A DNA stretch of 64,000 bases, from assembly GCA_028023455.1 (NCBI GenBank), contig JAQFVV010012510.1:1967420-2031419 (forward strand), given 5' to 3'. The translations under genes and the position numbers were made by a program. The notes under the pieces were generated by a model. That model did no database searches and had not been told where the DNA came from. It saw nothing but the letters and a program-made list of their open reading frames with translations. Each line of letters starts with the position of its first letter. The stretch's first letter is position 1. This DNA comes from Epiperipatus broadwayi. Lineage: Eukaryota; Onychophora; Udeonychophora; Euonychophora; Peripatidae. Below, piece after piece: positions 34,138 through 47,254 of the stretch.

Positions 34138-35954
34138 AATGTAATTGATAGTTCCCAGTTAAATGCTAAAATTCTCTGTCTATTAAATTCACTTAGGCCA
34201 AACCACATGTCAAAGTGGATGATTGAGCCAGATGGCATTCTCTTTCAACAATGGAAAATGGCATATCCTTGTCAGTGTGGCAACAAGAAGTAGTTGCAAT
34301 CAAACCTTTTCAAGATGAACATCCAGAATAGATCTATTGAAAGTTTACAATTTTTACAGTAGATAATATGAATAATTTGACACTGAAATAAAGATGCTTT
34401 GTCACCTTGTATTAACCACTCTCAAATATGTTTTGATGTCTGTAATACTTTTCTTCATGTATTTGAATCAGGTTTTTGTCAGAATCCACCATTTATCCTC
34501 TCAGTACAGTAGACTTGACATATAAACAAACTTCTCTACAGAAGTTGAATATATCCATCACTGTAGTAAATATTTGCTAGTAAACATTGTAAATGTTTTT
34601 ATAGGTGAATCCATGATGAAAAAGAATACTATAACATACAGACTTCAATTGCAATTTATATTGGAGTAGTGAAAATACATTACTGCTTCTGATCAAACAA
34701 ATATCTTGGCAGATTCAACATAGGAAGTAGATAATCGGACTCCATCTCATTCTTAGTATTTTCCTTTTATTTCTGTCACATAAGTAAATGATGGTTAAGC
34801 ACAAAGCATTTCATGAACCATTTCTTTCATCAGAATTATGTTACCATAAAAATTGATAATGCAGATTTTCACTGGAAATTATTTGACTTTGGAACACTTT
34901 AAGAAGCATGGGAAAATATGCAACAAAATAACTGCAAATGACAAGCAATAGAAAAAAAAACATGGTTGTTTGATAAATCATGAGGTCCTTTTTTTGAAAA
35001 CAACTCATGCCTTCTGAAAGTTAAATTTTGTAAAAATTGGATATTCACTTTGAATAAAAATTGTCAATTTTAATTCATTTTGAAAATGATTTGCTTTGAA
35101 AATAAATTGTGATTCAAAAATGATAATAAATAATGAAACTTGATTTATTGAATTGTCTTTTTTTCAAATTGCAAATATTGAAAATTATTTGTTTGAATTT
35201 TTTAATTTTTAATAAATAGTGACAGTCAATTTTTTAAATCACAAATTGCAATAAATAGTGAAAATTGTTTGTTTGAATTTTTATATTTATTGATTAGCAT
35301 TTTCAGTATGCCATTGGTGGCTTCATCAGGTATGTAAAACTCAAATATATATGTATTATGACAACTATATCAGTACTACTCTTTATACACTTTCACAGTT
35401 TACTAAATTTAAATTAGAAATTTTATCAATTATATAATATTTTGGTTTATTATGTATCATTATGTAAATATATTGAGACAACTCTGTCTTATAGCATACA
35501 AATGCTCAAGCCTAAATGGGTTTGTAATCATTAAAAATCAGTCAACACTGAGACAATCCCAATAACAATGAACAATGTCAAATTGTTGTCAATTATCTTC
35601 AGTGATGATTAAAGCCCACAAGTCTCTACGATGAAAGGCAGAATTTGTAATAGGCATTACCACATCATACTCACATGTAAGATATTCAAGATGCATGTGG
35701 AATATAGAAAGCTTATGACTTGCACATACACAAATTGATGAAAATAAAGACAATATATTTAATTCGAACTATTTTCATCTCTTTTCTTAATATTCAGTTA
35801 ATATAAAAAATGATCATATATACAATAATAATTTAATGCATTAAAAATTCTAGAATAATAAATTCTATTGATTTGGCTAGTTTAAGTATTTAAAATAATA
35901 ATAATCCCCCTTCCCTTTTTTTAAAGAAATGATAGACAAAGAAGTCACTTCTCA
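34138..35954. other. No gene seen; dispersed repeat end
   Basis: Mostly AT-rich. A motif TTATTGATTAGCATTTTCAG at about 35288, ending in TATGTAAAACTCAAAT, is shared in inverted orientation with 27005-27060, so it is part of a dispersed repeat. Confidence 0.45.
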
Positions 35955-36035
35955 TAAAAGTTTAATCTCATACCTTTAGATTTTCAAATATTGAATTTAA
36001 GGCAAATGCTCTAACCAATTAAGCTACTGTACTAT
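35955..36035 (-). mobile_element. Degenerate tRNA-like sequence
   Basis: On the minus strand GTAGCTTAATTGGTTAGAGC is a close match to a tRNA A-box/D-arm region. The rest cannot fold as a cloverleaf and the B box is lost. It is probably a SINE remnant, not a tRNA gene. Confidence 0.4.
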
Positions 36036-36382
36036 AAACTAGTTGAATTATTTTAGTGGAAGTTATTTAACATTAAGTAATGCTTTGGTTATTTTAAATT
36101 ATTCAAGAGTTCTACTTTTTTAGGCCAATGTTGCTTTCCCTTGATGGATATTAGTAAATATGGCTACAATGCTAAAAAATTTAGAAGATTTGTTCTTGAT
36201 ATCTACTCAAGCATACTTTTGTGATTCTGGGACATTTTCCTTTTTAATAGGCCTTTAATTCAAGGGAAGCAAAACTGTAATGGCAGTTACTATTCTGTCC
36301 CTGGAGTAAAATTTATAAGCCTTCACTTTGCAGTGGATCAGCCATTCACTGACTATCATAATATAAATAATTATATATATAT

Positions 36383-36486
36383 TTTTTTCTCATGTGTCAT
36401 AGCATCAGCTGGGAAGTGAACCTGCTAACCCGGAACAACTGCTTGTAAAGCAGCTGTCGCTGACTTCTCAACCACCAATGCTTGAC
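36383..36486 (-). mobile_element. tRNA-derived SINE
   Basis: It carries the tail signature TGTCATAGCATC (plus-strand view) and the cloverleaf-derived CAGCTGTCGCTGACTTCTCAACCACCA block, preceded by a T-rich run that is the A-tail of the minus-strand copy. Confidence 0.8.
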
Positions 36487-37025
36487 ACAAATAATTATAT
36501 TTAAAGAAAAAAACATCAACAGTAATGTTAATTAAGATGATTTTTTAAATAAAAATATTGTATGCAAACTTTACTAATTTTTTCTTGGTACTTATGTATT
36601 TAAAAATTATACAAAAATATCTTTGTAGGGAATATACTTTTTATTTAACTCCAGTAATTAATTAAAAATAATATATTTAATTAAGCAATAAAATATATAT
36701 TTTTGTATTTTTACCCAATTACATGTTTATTAATTAATTAAAATTCTCAATTATGTTTAACAATGTTATTGCTAACAATATTGTATTGGGTTTTTTCCTG
36801 CTTTTGTTGAATATTCAATTTTTCCAATAACTTTATATCATAATATATCACAAAAAAATAAATGTTCCATAGAAACAAAAGTTAATAAATATAATAATTA
36901 TCAAAAAAATTAAATAAAAATAAAGAATTTAAATATTTTTAAGTTTATTAATTTAAAATTTTTCATAAATTGTATATTTTGATATGTTACTTTTAAAATT
37001 AGAATATTTTTAATGTTTTTAAATT

Positions 37026-37120
37026 ATTTTTTTAATATGTCAAAGCGTTGATTGAGAAGCGACTCTGGGTCAGCTGCTTGGAAAGCAGCTACGCTAACCA
37101 CTAGGCCACCTACGCTTGAC
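37026..37120 (-). mobile_element. tRNA-derived SINE
   Basis: On the minus strand it reads GTAGGTGGCCTAGTGGTTAGC (A box) and ends TGACATAT. The protein-like string GGLVVSVAAFQAADPESLL in a minus frame is this SINE in translation, not a gene. Confidence 0.8.
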
Positions 37121-37684
37121 TTTGTTTTTAAAATTAAATCTGCTTTTAAATGTGAAACAAATGAAATACAGAAGTGTATATCAATCATTAACAATTTTTT
37201 AAAATGAAAATGGGTATCTTTCAAACAACAAACAGAATTCATAAACTTGATAAAAAAAAAATATTTAAATAGTTTTTTTTTAACAAAATAAATATTATTT
37301 GTGATATAATTTGTTTTCAAATATTTATTTTAATAACAACACTGAAAAAACAAAAAAGATACAGTATCTGAATTTGATTGATTTATATATATATGTGCAT
37401 GCCCCACACACACACTATATATATATACCCACACATTAAAACATAAACATATTGTCAATATTATTTGGCTTATTTTTTTGATAAACTAATGTTTAAAAAA
37501 TAAATTAATTACAGTGAATATTTCAATAAAAATAAATAAATAATTAAAACTAGTTTTTTATGATGATAATTGATAATTATTTAAAAATATATAATAAAAA
37601 CTGAAATTATATATATATCTAAATTCACCTATTAAATTTATTTTAAAAATCTTCTATACCATCACACATTTTTTGGTAATGACT
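37121..37684. other. No gene seen
   Basis: AT-rich with a TA/CA tract near 37385-37430. Confidence 0.4.
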
Positions 37685-37790
37685 TAGAGTGCACTCATGA
37701 CCATTTTGAATTCTAAAGACCACCCAAAAGCACCACTGACACATCCAAGTGATAAATGACATCAAATAATCCACACATGGTCACGATATG
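37685..37790. mobile_element. Hairpin MITE, family C, single arm
   Basis: AGAGTGCACTCATGACCATTTTGAAT... to ...CACATCCAAGTGATAAATGACATC matches the left half of 11393-11567. The right arm is missing. Confidence 0.65.
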
Positions 37791-38640
37791 ACCATTCATT
37801 ACAAAATCACAATTTACATCAATAATTAAAAAATAAAAACACAAATTTCATACAACTATGCAATATACAAAATATAAAAAATTTAAAAAAGCACATGTTC
37901 AGTAAATATAAAATTAATGAAACCAAGTTTATAAATTCAAAATACTAAAAGCTTTTAACACATCAATTTCATTACAATATAGGACTATAACCACATGAAA
38001 ATAATGTAAAGTATTGAATAAACATAGAAACAATTGCCAAAACATACTATTCTACAATCAATAACAAATCTCATTTTATCTTAACATTTCTTACCAAAAT
38101 GAGTAATGTTGTGTGCTTGATTTCTCACATGTTCTTTTTTTCTGGCAGATGGATTAAAAAGAATCTAAATGAGAAAGATTTATTCATTAAATTTCTCAAA
38201 GATGATAATGCTACCTACCAATGGTGAAATGGTTCAATGAAAAGGTTAGTATTTATTTTATTTAAAATCCAATACCTGTTTTACATTTGAAATAATCAAG
38301 AAAATTGTATTAAAATTTATAAATACTTTTTTAAACATGTTTCTGTGTTCATTTGTTGATGGTAAAAGTCACTTCAATGTTAATAAAATAGAAAATTATG
38401 TAAATAGATATATAGATTTGTATTAATTTCAAGACCCTGTAAGGACCTCATGTGATCAAGTGTCGATACAATACCCACATCAGCAGATCAAATGTGATCA
38501 AAGCTATTTTTTCTTATCTCCACTTTTTTCTTCCAACTACATGGAACAAAGGAATCATGCAACATCAAAATTTCTTTCCGGTAAGAAATACCCTATTAAT
38601 TAATTATAAAATTAATATGCTTCATTTCATATGGTTGTAA
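37791..38640. other. No gene seen
   Basis: AT-rich spacer. The short frame at 38452-38640 has no domain. Confidence 0.4.
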
Positions 38641-39116
38641 TTCATATTTTAAAAGGTATAAGCTTTTAGTTTTTCAAAATTATAAGCTTGGTTTGATCAA
38701 TTTTACACTATTTCAACAGGTATTTATGGACATATATTATAATATAATTCATATTTTAGAATATATAAGCTTTTAATTTTTTGAAATTATAAATTTGGTA
38801 TGATCAAGTTTACAATATTTCAACATGTGGTTATGGGCATATATTGTAATATAATTTGTATTTTAAAATGTATAAGGTTTTAGTTTTGTTAGTATCATCA
38901 ATTTTACATTATTTCAACATGTGCTTATGGCCATATATTATAATATAATTCATATTTTAGAATGTATAAGCTTTTACTTTTTGAAATTGTAAGTAAGCTT
39001 GCTATGACCAATTTTACATTATTTCAACATGTGCTTATGGACATATATTTGTAATATAATTCATATTTTAGAAATTATAAGCTTTTAGTATTTTGAAATT
39101 ATAAGCTTGGTTTGAT
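38641..39116 (+). repeat. Minisatellite, unit about 110 bases
   Basis: At least four diverged units carry ATTCATATTTTAGAA, ATAAGCTTTTAGTTTTT and TTACATTATTTCAACATGTG in the same order. A further fragment occurs at 39200-39230. Confidence 0.75.
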
Positions 39117-39237
39117 CAGACTTCTGCATCTTTTGGACAATACTTCATATTATCGAAAACATTCTTTCCCCTCCTGCATATTTTGGCACTTTGTGCCATT
39201 TCATATTTTAGAAGTTTCAAGCTTTTAGTATTTAGAC

Positions 39238-39423
39238 CAGCGGTTCTCAACCTGTGGGTCAGGATCCCTTTGATGGCTGTAAACCCTTTCACAGGGATCA
39301 CATAGACTATTGGAAAACACATATTTTTGATTCATAATAGTAGCAAAATTAAAGGTTGGGGATCACCACAACATAAGGAACCGTATTCAAGGGTCATTGC
39401 ATTAGGAAGGTTGAGAGATACTG
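39238..39423 (+). mobile_element. SPIN-type non-autonomous hAT transposon
   Basis: It starts CAGCGGTTCTCAACCTGTGG and ends GGAAGGTTGAGAGATACTG, flanked by a perfect 8-bp target duplication ATTTAGAC (39230-39237 and 39424-39431). Inner blocks CCCTTTCACAGGGATCAC, GATTCATAATAGTAGCAAAA and ATCACCACAACATAAGGAAC match, from memory, both halves of the SPIN non-autonomous consensus. SPIN is known for repeated horizontal transfer among tetrapods and some invertebrates. The copy is 186 bp with a small internal deletion. It inserted at the edge of a family C hairpin. Confidence 0.8.
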
Positions 39424-39640
39424 ATTTAGACTGTGCTCACTGCCATTTTGAATTCTAAGACCACTCAAAACCACTGCTGATACATCTGAGTGACTCCATG
39501 TGGATTATTCAATGTCATTTATCACTTGAAGGTGTCAGCAGTATTCAATGTTATTTATCACTTGAATGTGTCAGCAGTAGTTTTGAGTGGTCCTTAGAAA
39601 TCAAAATGGCAGTGAATGCACTCTAAATCAGCACCCATAC
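39424..39640. mobile_element. Hairpin MITE, family C, with internal duplication
   Basis: The arms CACTGCCATTTTGAATTCTAAG and their inverse (ending GCACTCTAAATC) are present. The centre contains two copies of ATTCAATGTCATTTATCACTTG, so the hairpin has an extra repeat unit compared with the 11.4 kb copy. Confidence 0.7.
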
Positions 39641-40961
39641 ACATTTTCTTTCAATATAAAAAAAAAAGTTAAAAATATCTTTCACTAAACTTGCAATTAA
39701 AAAAGAAGTTTAAAAAAAAACAAGTTATATCCTTATGATTTTTTTTGTTAAAAATTAAAGAACATTATGTACATTTTAATATAAAACATTTATGCATAAT
39801 AAGGAATTTAGTTTGATTTTTAATTTTCTAGATTACAATATTATTTATTTTACTTTAAAAATTTAGCCATATATTTAACCAAAATAATTTTGATTGACTT
39901 TTTTCTTTAAATGTTCTTTTTCTTTAAAAAACACCCAACATGCACGTAATATCTTTATTTATCGTATTTGTCTCACACCCCTTTCTTTTATAAAAATCAA
40001 ATTAAACTAACAATACAAGATAATCCTATTTTGGTAGAGTGTCATAATTTGACCACTAGTACATATCCTGAGGAAGCTTTCTATTCTTTTTTTTACATAC
40101 TGTTAAAACATTTAGAATCTAAGTATATAAGATTTTTTAATAAAAATCAACCTTAAAGCATTATCAAACAAAGCTTACCTAGTTGGAAAAATAGCATTTG
40201 TAAATATTGATACAATGTGCTTACTATGCACGAGGGAAACAAACACTTAAATATTAGTCTACTAATGCATTTCATTACTTACACCAGCTTATAGCTTCTA
40301 TTATATAAAACGAATCTTCTGCATTAGCAATCCTTTTAAAAACATTCAAAAGACTATTTCCTAATATAAAATTGACTATGTTAATTTTATTTATCTCGTG
40401 GTTTCTAAGATGTTATTTTATATTTAACCCTAACTTGACATCCTGTCAAAGGCCAAGTCTTGACTCCTATTAATATTGTAATCCGATCTCTCTTCCATTA
40501 CTACTGTCAAATACGACTGTAATTTAGTTTGATTTTTTTTGTTTGTTTTGTTTCATATTTTTTAAAAGACACTTAAATTGTGTCTATATTTAATCTTATT
40601 CATGTTATTAATTTTTGTAAAAAAATATTTTAATTGTTTTTTAATATCTTGTAGTCCTTTTATTTCAATAATCATATACTATAACTTATCTAATTATTCT
40701 TTTTCTCTGTTTAAAGGAAACAATGACGTATTCGTCACTTTATACCTATATAAGAATAAAGTGTAACTGAAGACAGTAATGTTTGAGAAGATTCTACAGT
40801 CATCTGTTTAAAAATATTACTTGGAAGAGAAATTACAATCTTTATAATGTTAAATTTCTTTTTACAGTAATTGTTTAATAACACCGATTTTTTTCTACAC
40901 TACAGGCTTTTTCATACCTACATTCCAATATGTAATATATAGGGAGTTTGAACTTTTTGAA
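39641..40961. other. No gene seen
   Basis: AT-rich. Short frames at 39968-40156 and 40578-40766 have no recognisable domain and AT-driven composition. Confidence 0.4.
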
Positions 40962-41045
40962 ATGTGTGTGATCAAGTGTGCCAGCAGTATGAGATAGCGT
41001 GGACAGTTGAGGATCGCTGAAAATCTGAGTCCAAACACCCACCCA
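40962..41045 (+). repeat. Family B tRNA-like module, partial
   Basis: GTGATCAAGTGTGCCAGCAG... to ...AAAATCTGAGTCCAAACACC matches the 3' tRNA-like module of 28401-28704. Only this end is present. Confidence 0.6.
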
Positions 41046-41773
41046 CACCACCGTAATTAAGTATTCCATTGACAATTCCGATAATGCTGCATCTTAACAA
41101 GATATACCTTTAAAGTTTTTATTACATCTTTTTTAAAAACATTAAGTTATTGAAGTAAATAATTATGATAAAAAGATAAGTTATGGCAAAGTATCTAAGT
41201 CTATTATCAACTATACCTCTTGCAATGGTAATACTATTTACGATGGTTCAGAAAACTTAACATTTTTGTATACTTATTTAAAATTAAAATTAATATTTTG
41301 AGAGATGCTTTTCCATCTGTAGATAATTTTATCTTTTTTTGAGAGAGAGAAAGAAAAAGAAAATGCTGTTAGAGGTCATTATGGCGATCTAATTACACAT
41401 GTATTTCAACAAACTAAATATGTTGTATTTAAATGGTAGCTTGGAGTATAATATAAAATTTAATTGCGCGGAGTAAAATACAAAATTTATCAGTCTCGTC
41501 GTCTCGTCCTAAATTTTAAGAAATAAACGAAATAAAATGTATAATGGTTTTCAAATTTAATAAAGTTTAGATTACTTTATACCGCCAGGGAATGAATTTT
41601 CACAATGTTCGAATATCGTCTGTAGAAAAATAATCATTCGAAGACAACCTAAACTATTGATCTCTCATTTCAATTAATCGCACAGAAAGTATATTAATGA
41701 AGCTATATATACACAAACGAATACATATATAGAAAGAATATTACAAAAAGACGTAATGATAAGGCATTAGAAC

Positions 41774-41873
41774 ATTTTTTTTTTTAAAGTGTCATAGCAT
41801 CGGCCGGGACGCGAACCCGCAACCCGGGCAACTGCCTGCAGTGCAAGGAAGTCGCGCTGACCTCTCGACCACC
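41774..41873 (-). mobile_element. tRNA-derived SINE, well preserved
   Basis: It is CpG-rich. On the minus strand it has GGTGGTCGAGAGGTCAGCGC as A-box region and GGGTTCGCGTCCCGGCCGAT as B-box region, followed by GCTATGACAC and an A-run. Confidence 0.85.
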
Positions 41874-43265
41874 AATTCAAGAATCGGTGTTTAGAAAACG
41901 GGTACCGTTTTTTCCTCAAGCAATTAATGATTTCGAGAGGGCTTAATATTTTTTTTTTCCAGGTCGCTGTAGCAATCCAAATATCGATGAAAAATAATAT
42001 CGGTATATTCTTACCTTATAAAAATTATATATCCATTCTATCCGAATAAATAAAGCCTTCTCCTCCGCTATTCTGCAGAGAACTGCTAGAAAGATGTTTC
42101 ACATGTAATATGATATTTAAATCTGTTTTTTTCTTAATTAAGGGTGTTTAAACCCTATAGCTAGCGAGTACATTAATTTTCCAATAATAAAATTAAATTT
42201 AGCATGACTTGCTAAACTAAACATAATCTTATTGTTTACACAAGATTAAGTTTTAAAAAATTTCAAGTCATACTTGGCCCATAGATAATTTTATTTTACA
42301 ATTAATGTGGTTGAATACCGTATATAAGAAATCATATAACTATAAGATGTAATGGGTAATAACTAAGTCTGATTCATATGGTTTTAAAAACTTTATAAAG
42401 CTTTCAAATAACTGGAAATTTCCATTTAAGCTCAAAATTATTTTTTATGCAACGGTCTATAGCCAATCTAGCTAGTTATCTAATATTCTTTGAACTAGCT
42501 CACTTATAGTTGTATATAGGTTAAGATTTTTTTCTCGAAGAAAGATTAATTTGGAAATAGGATAGCATGGTGAGTAATAAATAATACTTCCTTTGCATCT
42601 TAAGAAATTTATTATCAAAAATAAAATAAACCAACTCGATTTGTACTTTTGTATATATATATATATATATATATTAATTTATCTAGCTTTCTGGATTTCT
42701 TCAGGTAGTAGAATAATATTCAGCTTAGCCAATACAATTATTGGTAGTAAATGGATATTTAGATATTTTTAATAAATGATAAAATAAAGAAAACTAAACT
42801 CTTATTAGTCAGCAATGATTTGCTTAGCCAGCAATATCTTCTCTACTGATCCTGTTTAGAGTAATACTAAAGAGGCATTTGTATCTATTTTATTTTTTAA
42901 CTGGATGTGCGTCTCTCCTCTTTAAATATAATTGTGTGAAAATATCCACTATGTTGATAATGTCTTTATAAGATTTAATTAATCTCTAGAACATACAATG
43001 ACTGAAGATAGTTATAACTTTAACAAATAACATTAATTCAAACAACCTTAAAATTATTTGAAATCAAAATTGCAGCAGAAATATTTAGGATAGCAAAATG
43101 TTGAATTATCTCACTATTTTTAACTCTTCTTAGAAGTTTACATTGCAGTGATTTAAAAAATATAAAATTAAATATATTTTATTTAATATTTCAAACATGT
43201 TTTGTGCTTTTATAAATGTAAATAATAAAAAACAATGGCAATTAGTAAAGTTAAAATTATATATA
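41874..43265. other. No gene; TA microsatellite
   Basis: AT-rich spacer. A (TA)n tract of about 25 bases lies at 42649-42674. No coding region seen. Confidence 0.5.
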
Positions 43266-44335
43266 CACCTGGGTCTCTTTTTACGCGGACTTATTTAACA
43301 CGATTTTGAAGTTACGCGATTCGTGTTTCACTGGAAGTCAAACTCCGATATTGTGCTATTACTTTAAATAATAAATTTCGCGCACTTACGTTATATTGAA
43401 AGTAATAGCACATTATTGGAATTCGACTTTCAACTTAGTAATTTCAATATTTTCAGTGCTTTATAATAGTAAGATTTTATGCAATAATGAAATTAAAATC
43501 ATGATTTCCACATTTTATGTATACACACATTAAATTTTACAAGATTATAATGTAAATTTGTTCAAACATTGTGCATGTTAATTTTGCATTTTAAATCACA
43601 TTCTGTTTTTGCTTTTTAAAAAAGAACGTAATCAATTATTAATCATTTAGTGTCCACAAGTTTATTTTTAAAAGGTCAGTAATAGCAGTGGGCACAATTA
43701 AATTTGACAATTAAAAATTAAAATCTGATTTTTAATTGTAATTAACAATTTAAAAATTACTTGGCAACTTGAAATAATGTGATGTGAAATTTGATTTTTA
43801 AATGGAATTGAAAATTAAAGACAAAAATAAGAATTTAATTTTTAGTTGTTAGTTTCATAAACAATTAATAAAATCATCATCTCAAAGATTAATTACTAAT
43901 TACGTTGTCACCAGAAAACCATTGACACAACATGAGTGTGAAGTTGGCACTAGTTGTTTGCAAACGAACGTGTTTTTCGGCAAATAGCTATAATAATTAA
44001 AACATGTATAAAAAAATGTAAATTACTGTACTGTAAATTATGCATAAAAATATATTATTTTGAATAAAATTAAATATTATAGTTAAAAAAAGTTTGTCTT
44101 GTATCAATTTTTTTCAAATTTGAAATTTTTTATTAGTCATATTTTATTTCCTTATTTTTTTTTTTTGCGCGAATTTTAAAGTAATTTTACATTGGTGCTT
44201 TGCTTTTACGCGAATTTTGAAAAATCACAGACCGCATCCCCCCTTTTTCAATGTAAGTTACGTCTATTTTTGCGCGATTTCGTTTGCGCGTGTTTTCTGA
44301 GGAACCTATCTATCGCGTAAAACGAGACCCAGGTA
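43266..44335 (+). mobile_element. Pogo/Tigger-like non-autonomous element, copy A
   Basis: It begins CACCTGGGTCTC and ends GAGACCCAGGTA, with TA on both flanks as expected for the Tc1/mariner superfamily. Subterminal sequence repeats ACGCGATT/GCGCGATTT motifs. A strong internal inverted repeat (GTGCTATTACTTTAAAT against its inverse) lies near 43350-43430. No transposase frame is present, so movement would need an enzyme from elsewhere. Confidence 0.75.
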
Positions 44336-44459
44336 TAAACTTATTTCTTACAAAAATGATTGTATGAAGATTTTTATAATGGTCATTGTCAGTTTAAAAT
44401 AATTTCTTCAAAAAACCCACAATTGTTCACCATAATAATCTTTAGAAAAATATCCATTA

Positions 44460-45466
44460 CACCTGGGTCTCATTTTACATGATAGATAGGTTCATCAAAA
44501 AACACGCGCAAACGAAATCGCGCAAAAATAGACGTAACTTACCTTGAAAAAGAGGGGATATGGGCATGTGATTTTTCAAAAATCACATAAAAGCAAAGCA
44601 CCAATGTAAAATTACTTTAAAATTCGCGCAAAAAAAATATAAGGAAATAAAATATGACTAATAAAAAATTTCAAATTTGAAAAAAATTGATACAAGACAA
44701 ACTTTTTTTAATTATAATATTTAATTTTATTCAAAATAATATATTTTTATGCATAATTTACAGTACAGTAATTAACATTTTTTATAAAAGTTTTAATTAT
44801 TATCGCTACTTGCCGATAAACAGGTTCGTTTGCAAACTGGTAAAAAATCAGATTCTTCACAAGAGGAAATACAACTAGCACCAACTTCACTCTCATGTTG
44901 TGTTAATGATTTTCTGGTGACAACATAATTAGTAATTAATCTTTGAGATGATGATTTTATTAATTGTTTATGAAGCTCACGATATCCAGACATACAACCA
45001 TTTAACTCTCATTGGAATTTAAGAGCACGTTCGTGATTAGTGTCATTAATAAGAAAATAATTAAAAATAAACTTGCAGACACTAAATGATTAATAATTGA
45101 TTACATTCTTTTTTAAAAAGCAAAAACAGAATGTGATTTAAAATGTAATATTAACATGCACAATGTTTGAACAAATTTACATTATAATCTTGTAAAATTT
45201 AATGTGGATATACATAAAATGTGGAAATCATGATTTTAATTTCATTATTGCATAAAATCTTACTATTATAAAGCACTGAAAATATTGAAATTACTAAGAT
45301 GAAAGTCGAATCCCAATAATGTGCTATTACTTTTAATATGATGTAAGTGCATGAAATTTATTATTTAAAGTAATAGCACATTATCGGAGTTCGACTTCCG
45401 AAGAAACGTGAATCACGTAACTTCAAAATCACGTTAAATAAATCCGGGTAAAAAGAGACCCAGGTG
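44460..45466 (-). mobile_element. Pogo/Tigger-like non-autonomous element, copy B
   Basis: Same family as copy A in opposite orientation, with ends CACCTGGGTCTC and GAGACCCAGGTG and flanking TA dinucleotides. It is 63 bases shorter than copy A. The two copies are separated by 124 bases and together form a large palindrome. Confidence 0.75.
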
Positions 45467-46440
45467 TACTTTAATATATTTGCTGTTTTTTAACAGTGGT
45501 CATTTTTCAGTGCTAATCATGTCATAGATGACATAAAAATAAGATCATCCTCACAAGATATATGGTGAGGTTCATAAGAAAAAAGTTACTGTACAAGTAT
45601 TATTTATTTAATGATTTAAAGTCAACATTGATGGCATGTATGACAATCAGTATTCTTGTAATGTAGTCTGTAACAGATATACAGACAAAACAAACATAAA
45701 CAATGTTGGTACCCCCCCTTTCAAAAAAATTGAAAATAAATTTATTAATTGTAGGCAATCTTGATAAAAATTATACTTTTTATTATACAATTAAAAATAA
45801 ACTTTGAACATTACTAATAATGATCGTACATCAACTAAAATGTGCTTTTTTTTCTATTACTCTTATAATAATCTTGGTAAAAAAAAAAAGGTTTATTTAT
45901 TTACGTTATTAGAATTCTAATAATTAACTGCATCAAAAATAAATGTCTACTGTAAATTACATTTATTAATCTTATCATAAAATAAAAATAAATATAATTC
46001 TTTGTATTGGTTGTTGTTGTTTTTTTTTTTTTTTGCATATAAATTAATAATAATTATTGTATAATATAAATTTAAAAAATGAAATCTAGATGTTACTAAA
46101 TGATGCTTTGTTAATGTTTTTAATTAAACTACATTTTTATAATAATTAGAAAGAGAGAAGTTTTTAACCTTTTTTTCCACATGCACTTTAAACGTTTGTA
46201 TAGTAGCCAAACGATGTAGAAGGAGTTCTTAAACTTCAACACAAGATAGGAACTTATAAAGATAAGATTGGCTATCTTATTTTTAACCCAAATTTACATT
46301 TATATAGGATAATCTGAAGCATCTTGATTTGAGAGCATGAAGATGTTCTGCTCTTCACAATTAAATACACTTCTTCATCTTTGACAAATTAACAAGCAAA
46401 ATATAATGGAAATATAGAAACTAATGTAATGTTCTAATTA
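45467..46440. other. No gene seen
   Basis: AT-rich spacer. A diverged relative of the 298-bp unit (AGTAGCCAAACGATGTAG) begins near 46200. Confidence 0.45.
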
Positions 46441-47196
46441 TTTATCAAGTGCATGGGCAGTATGTAATTATAATGAAAAAAGGCTCTAACCTTTTCCACA
46501 GGTAATTAATGTGATGTTCTAATTATTTATCAAGTGCACATGCAGTATGTAATTATAATGAGAAAAGGTTTTAACCTTTTCTACAGGTACTTTAAGTGTT
46601 TATAATAGCCAAATGATGTAGTTTTGGACTTTAATGGGAACTCTCAAACCACAACACAAGATAGGGACTTTATAAAGATAAGAGGCAGCAATCTTGTAAT
46701 AAATAAAATGATTGATTATTATTACATAAAATGTGACCTTGAAGAGAATAAATAAAGCTTTACATATTACAAAAGGGGGAGAGGAACCAAAAATAATCAG
46801 AATCACTTTATGGTAAGTGTGCCTGTATTTCTGTTGCTACATACCTCTTGTTGGGACCTTTCTGCATCAATCTGTGAAATGACATCATTGGGTGAAATTA
46901 TAATAGCCAAATGATGTAGTTTTGGACTTTAATGGGAACTCTCAAACCACAACACAAGATAGGGACTTTATAAAGATAAGAGGCAGCAATCTTGTAATAA
47001 ATAAAATGATTGATTATTATTACATAAAATGTGACCTTGAAGAGAATAAATAAAGCTTTACATATTACAAAAGGGGGAGAGGAACCAAAAATAATCAGAA
47101 TCACTTTATGGTAAGTGTGCCTGTATTTCTGTTGCTACATACCTCTTGCTGGGACCTTTCTGCATCAATCTGTGAAATGATATCTTTGGGTGAAAT
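46441..47196 (+). repeat. Tandem duplications of ~75 and 298 bases
   Basis: TTATTTATCAAGTGCA... is repeated at about 46440 and 46520. A 298-base unit starting TATAATAGCCAAATGATG occurs at 46601-46898 and 46899-47196, with only about three differences between copies, so that duplication is recent. The identical 68-codon minus-strand frames inside the units are by-products. Confidence 0.9.
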
Positions 47197-47254
47197 TTTG
47201 GTGCCACATAGAATATTTTTATGTAAAGTGTTTCCATAACTGTCAATTTTTGTA

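Noticed and set aside
37024-37320. 98-codon minus-strand frame with GGLVVSVAAFQAADPESL
   Set aside because: That string is the translation of the SINE at 37026-37120; the rest is AT-driven.
41774-41873. Functional tRNA gene
   Set aside because: A and B boxes are present, but the extra GCTATGACA tail, A-run and many sister copies show a SINE, and the acceptor stem does not pair.
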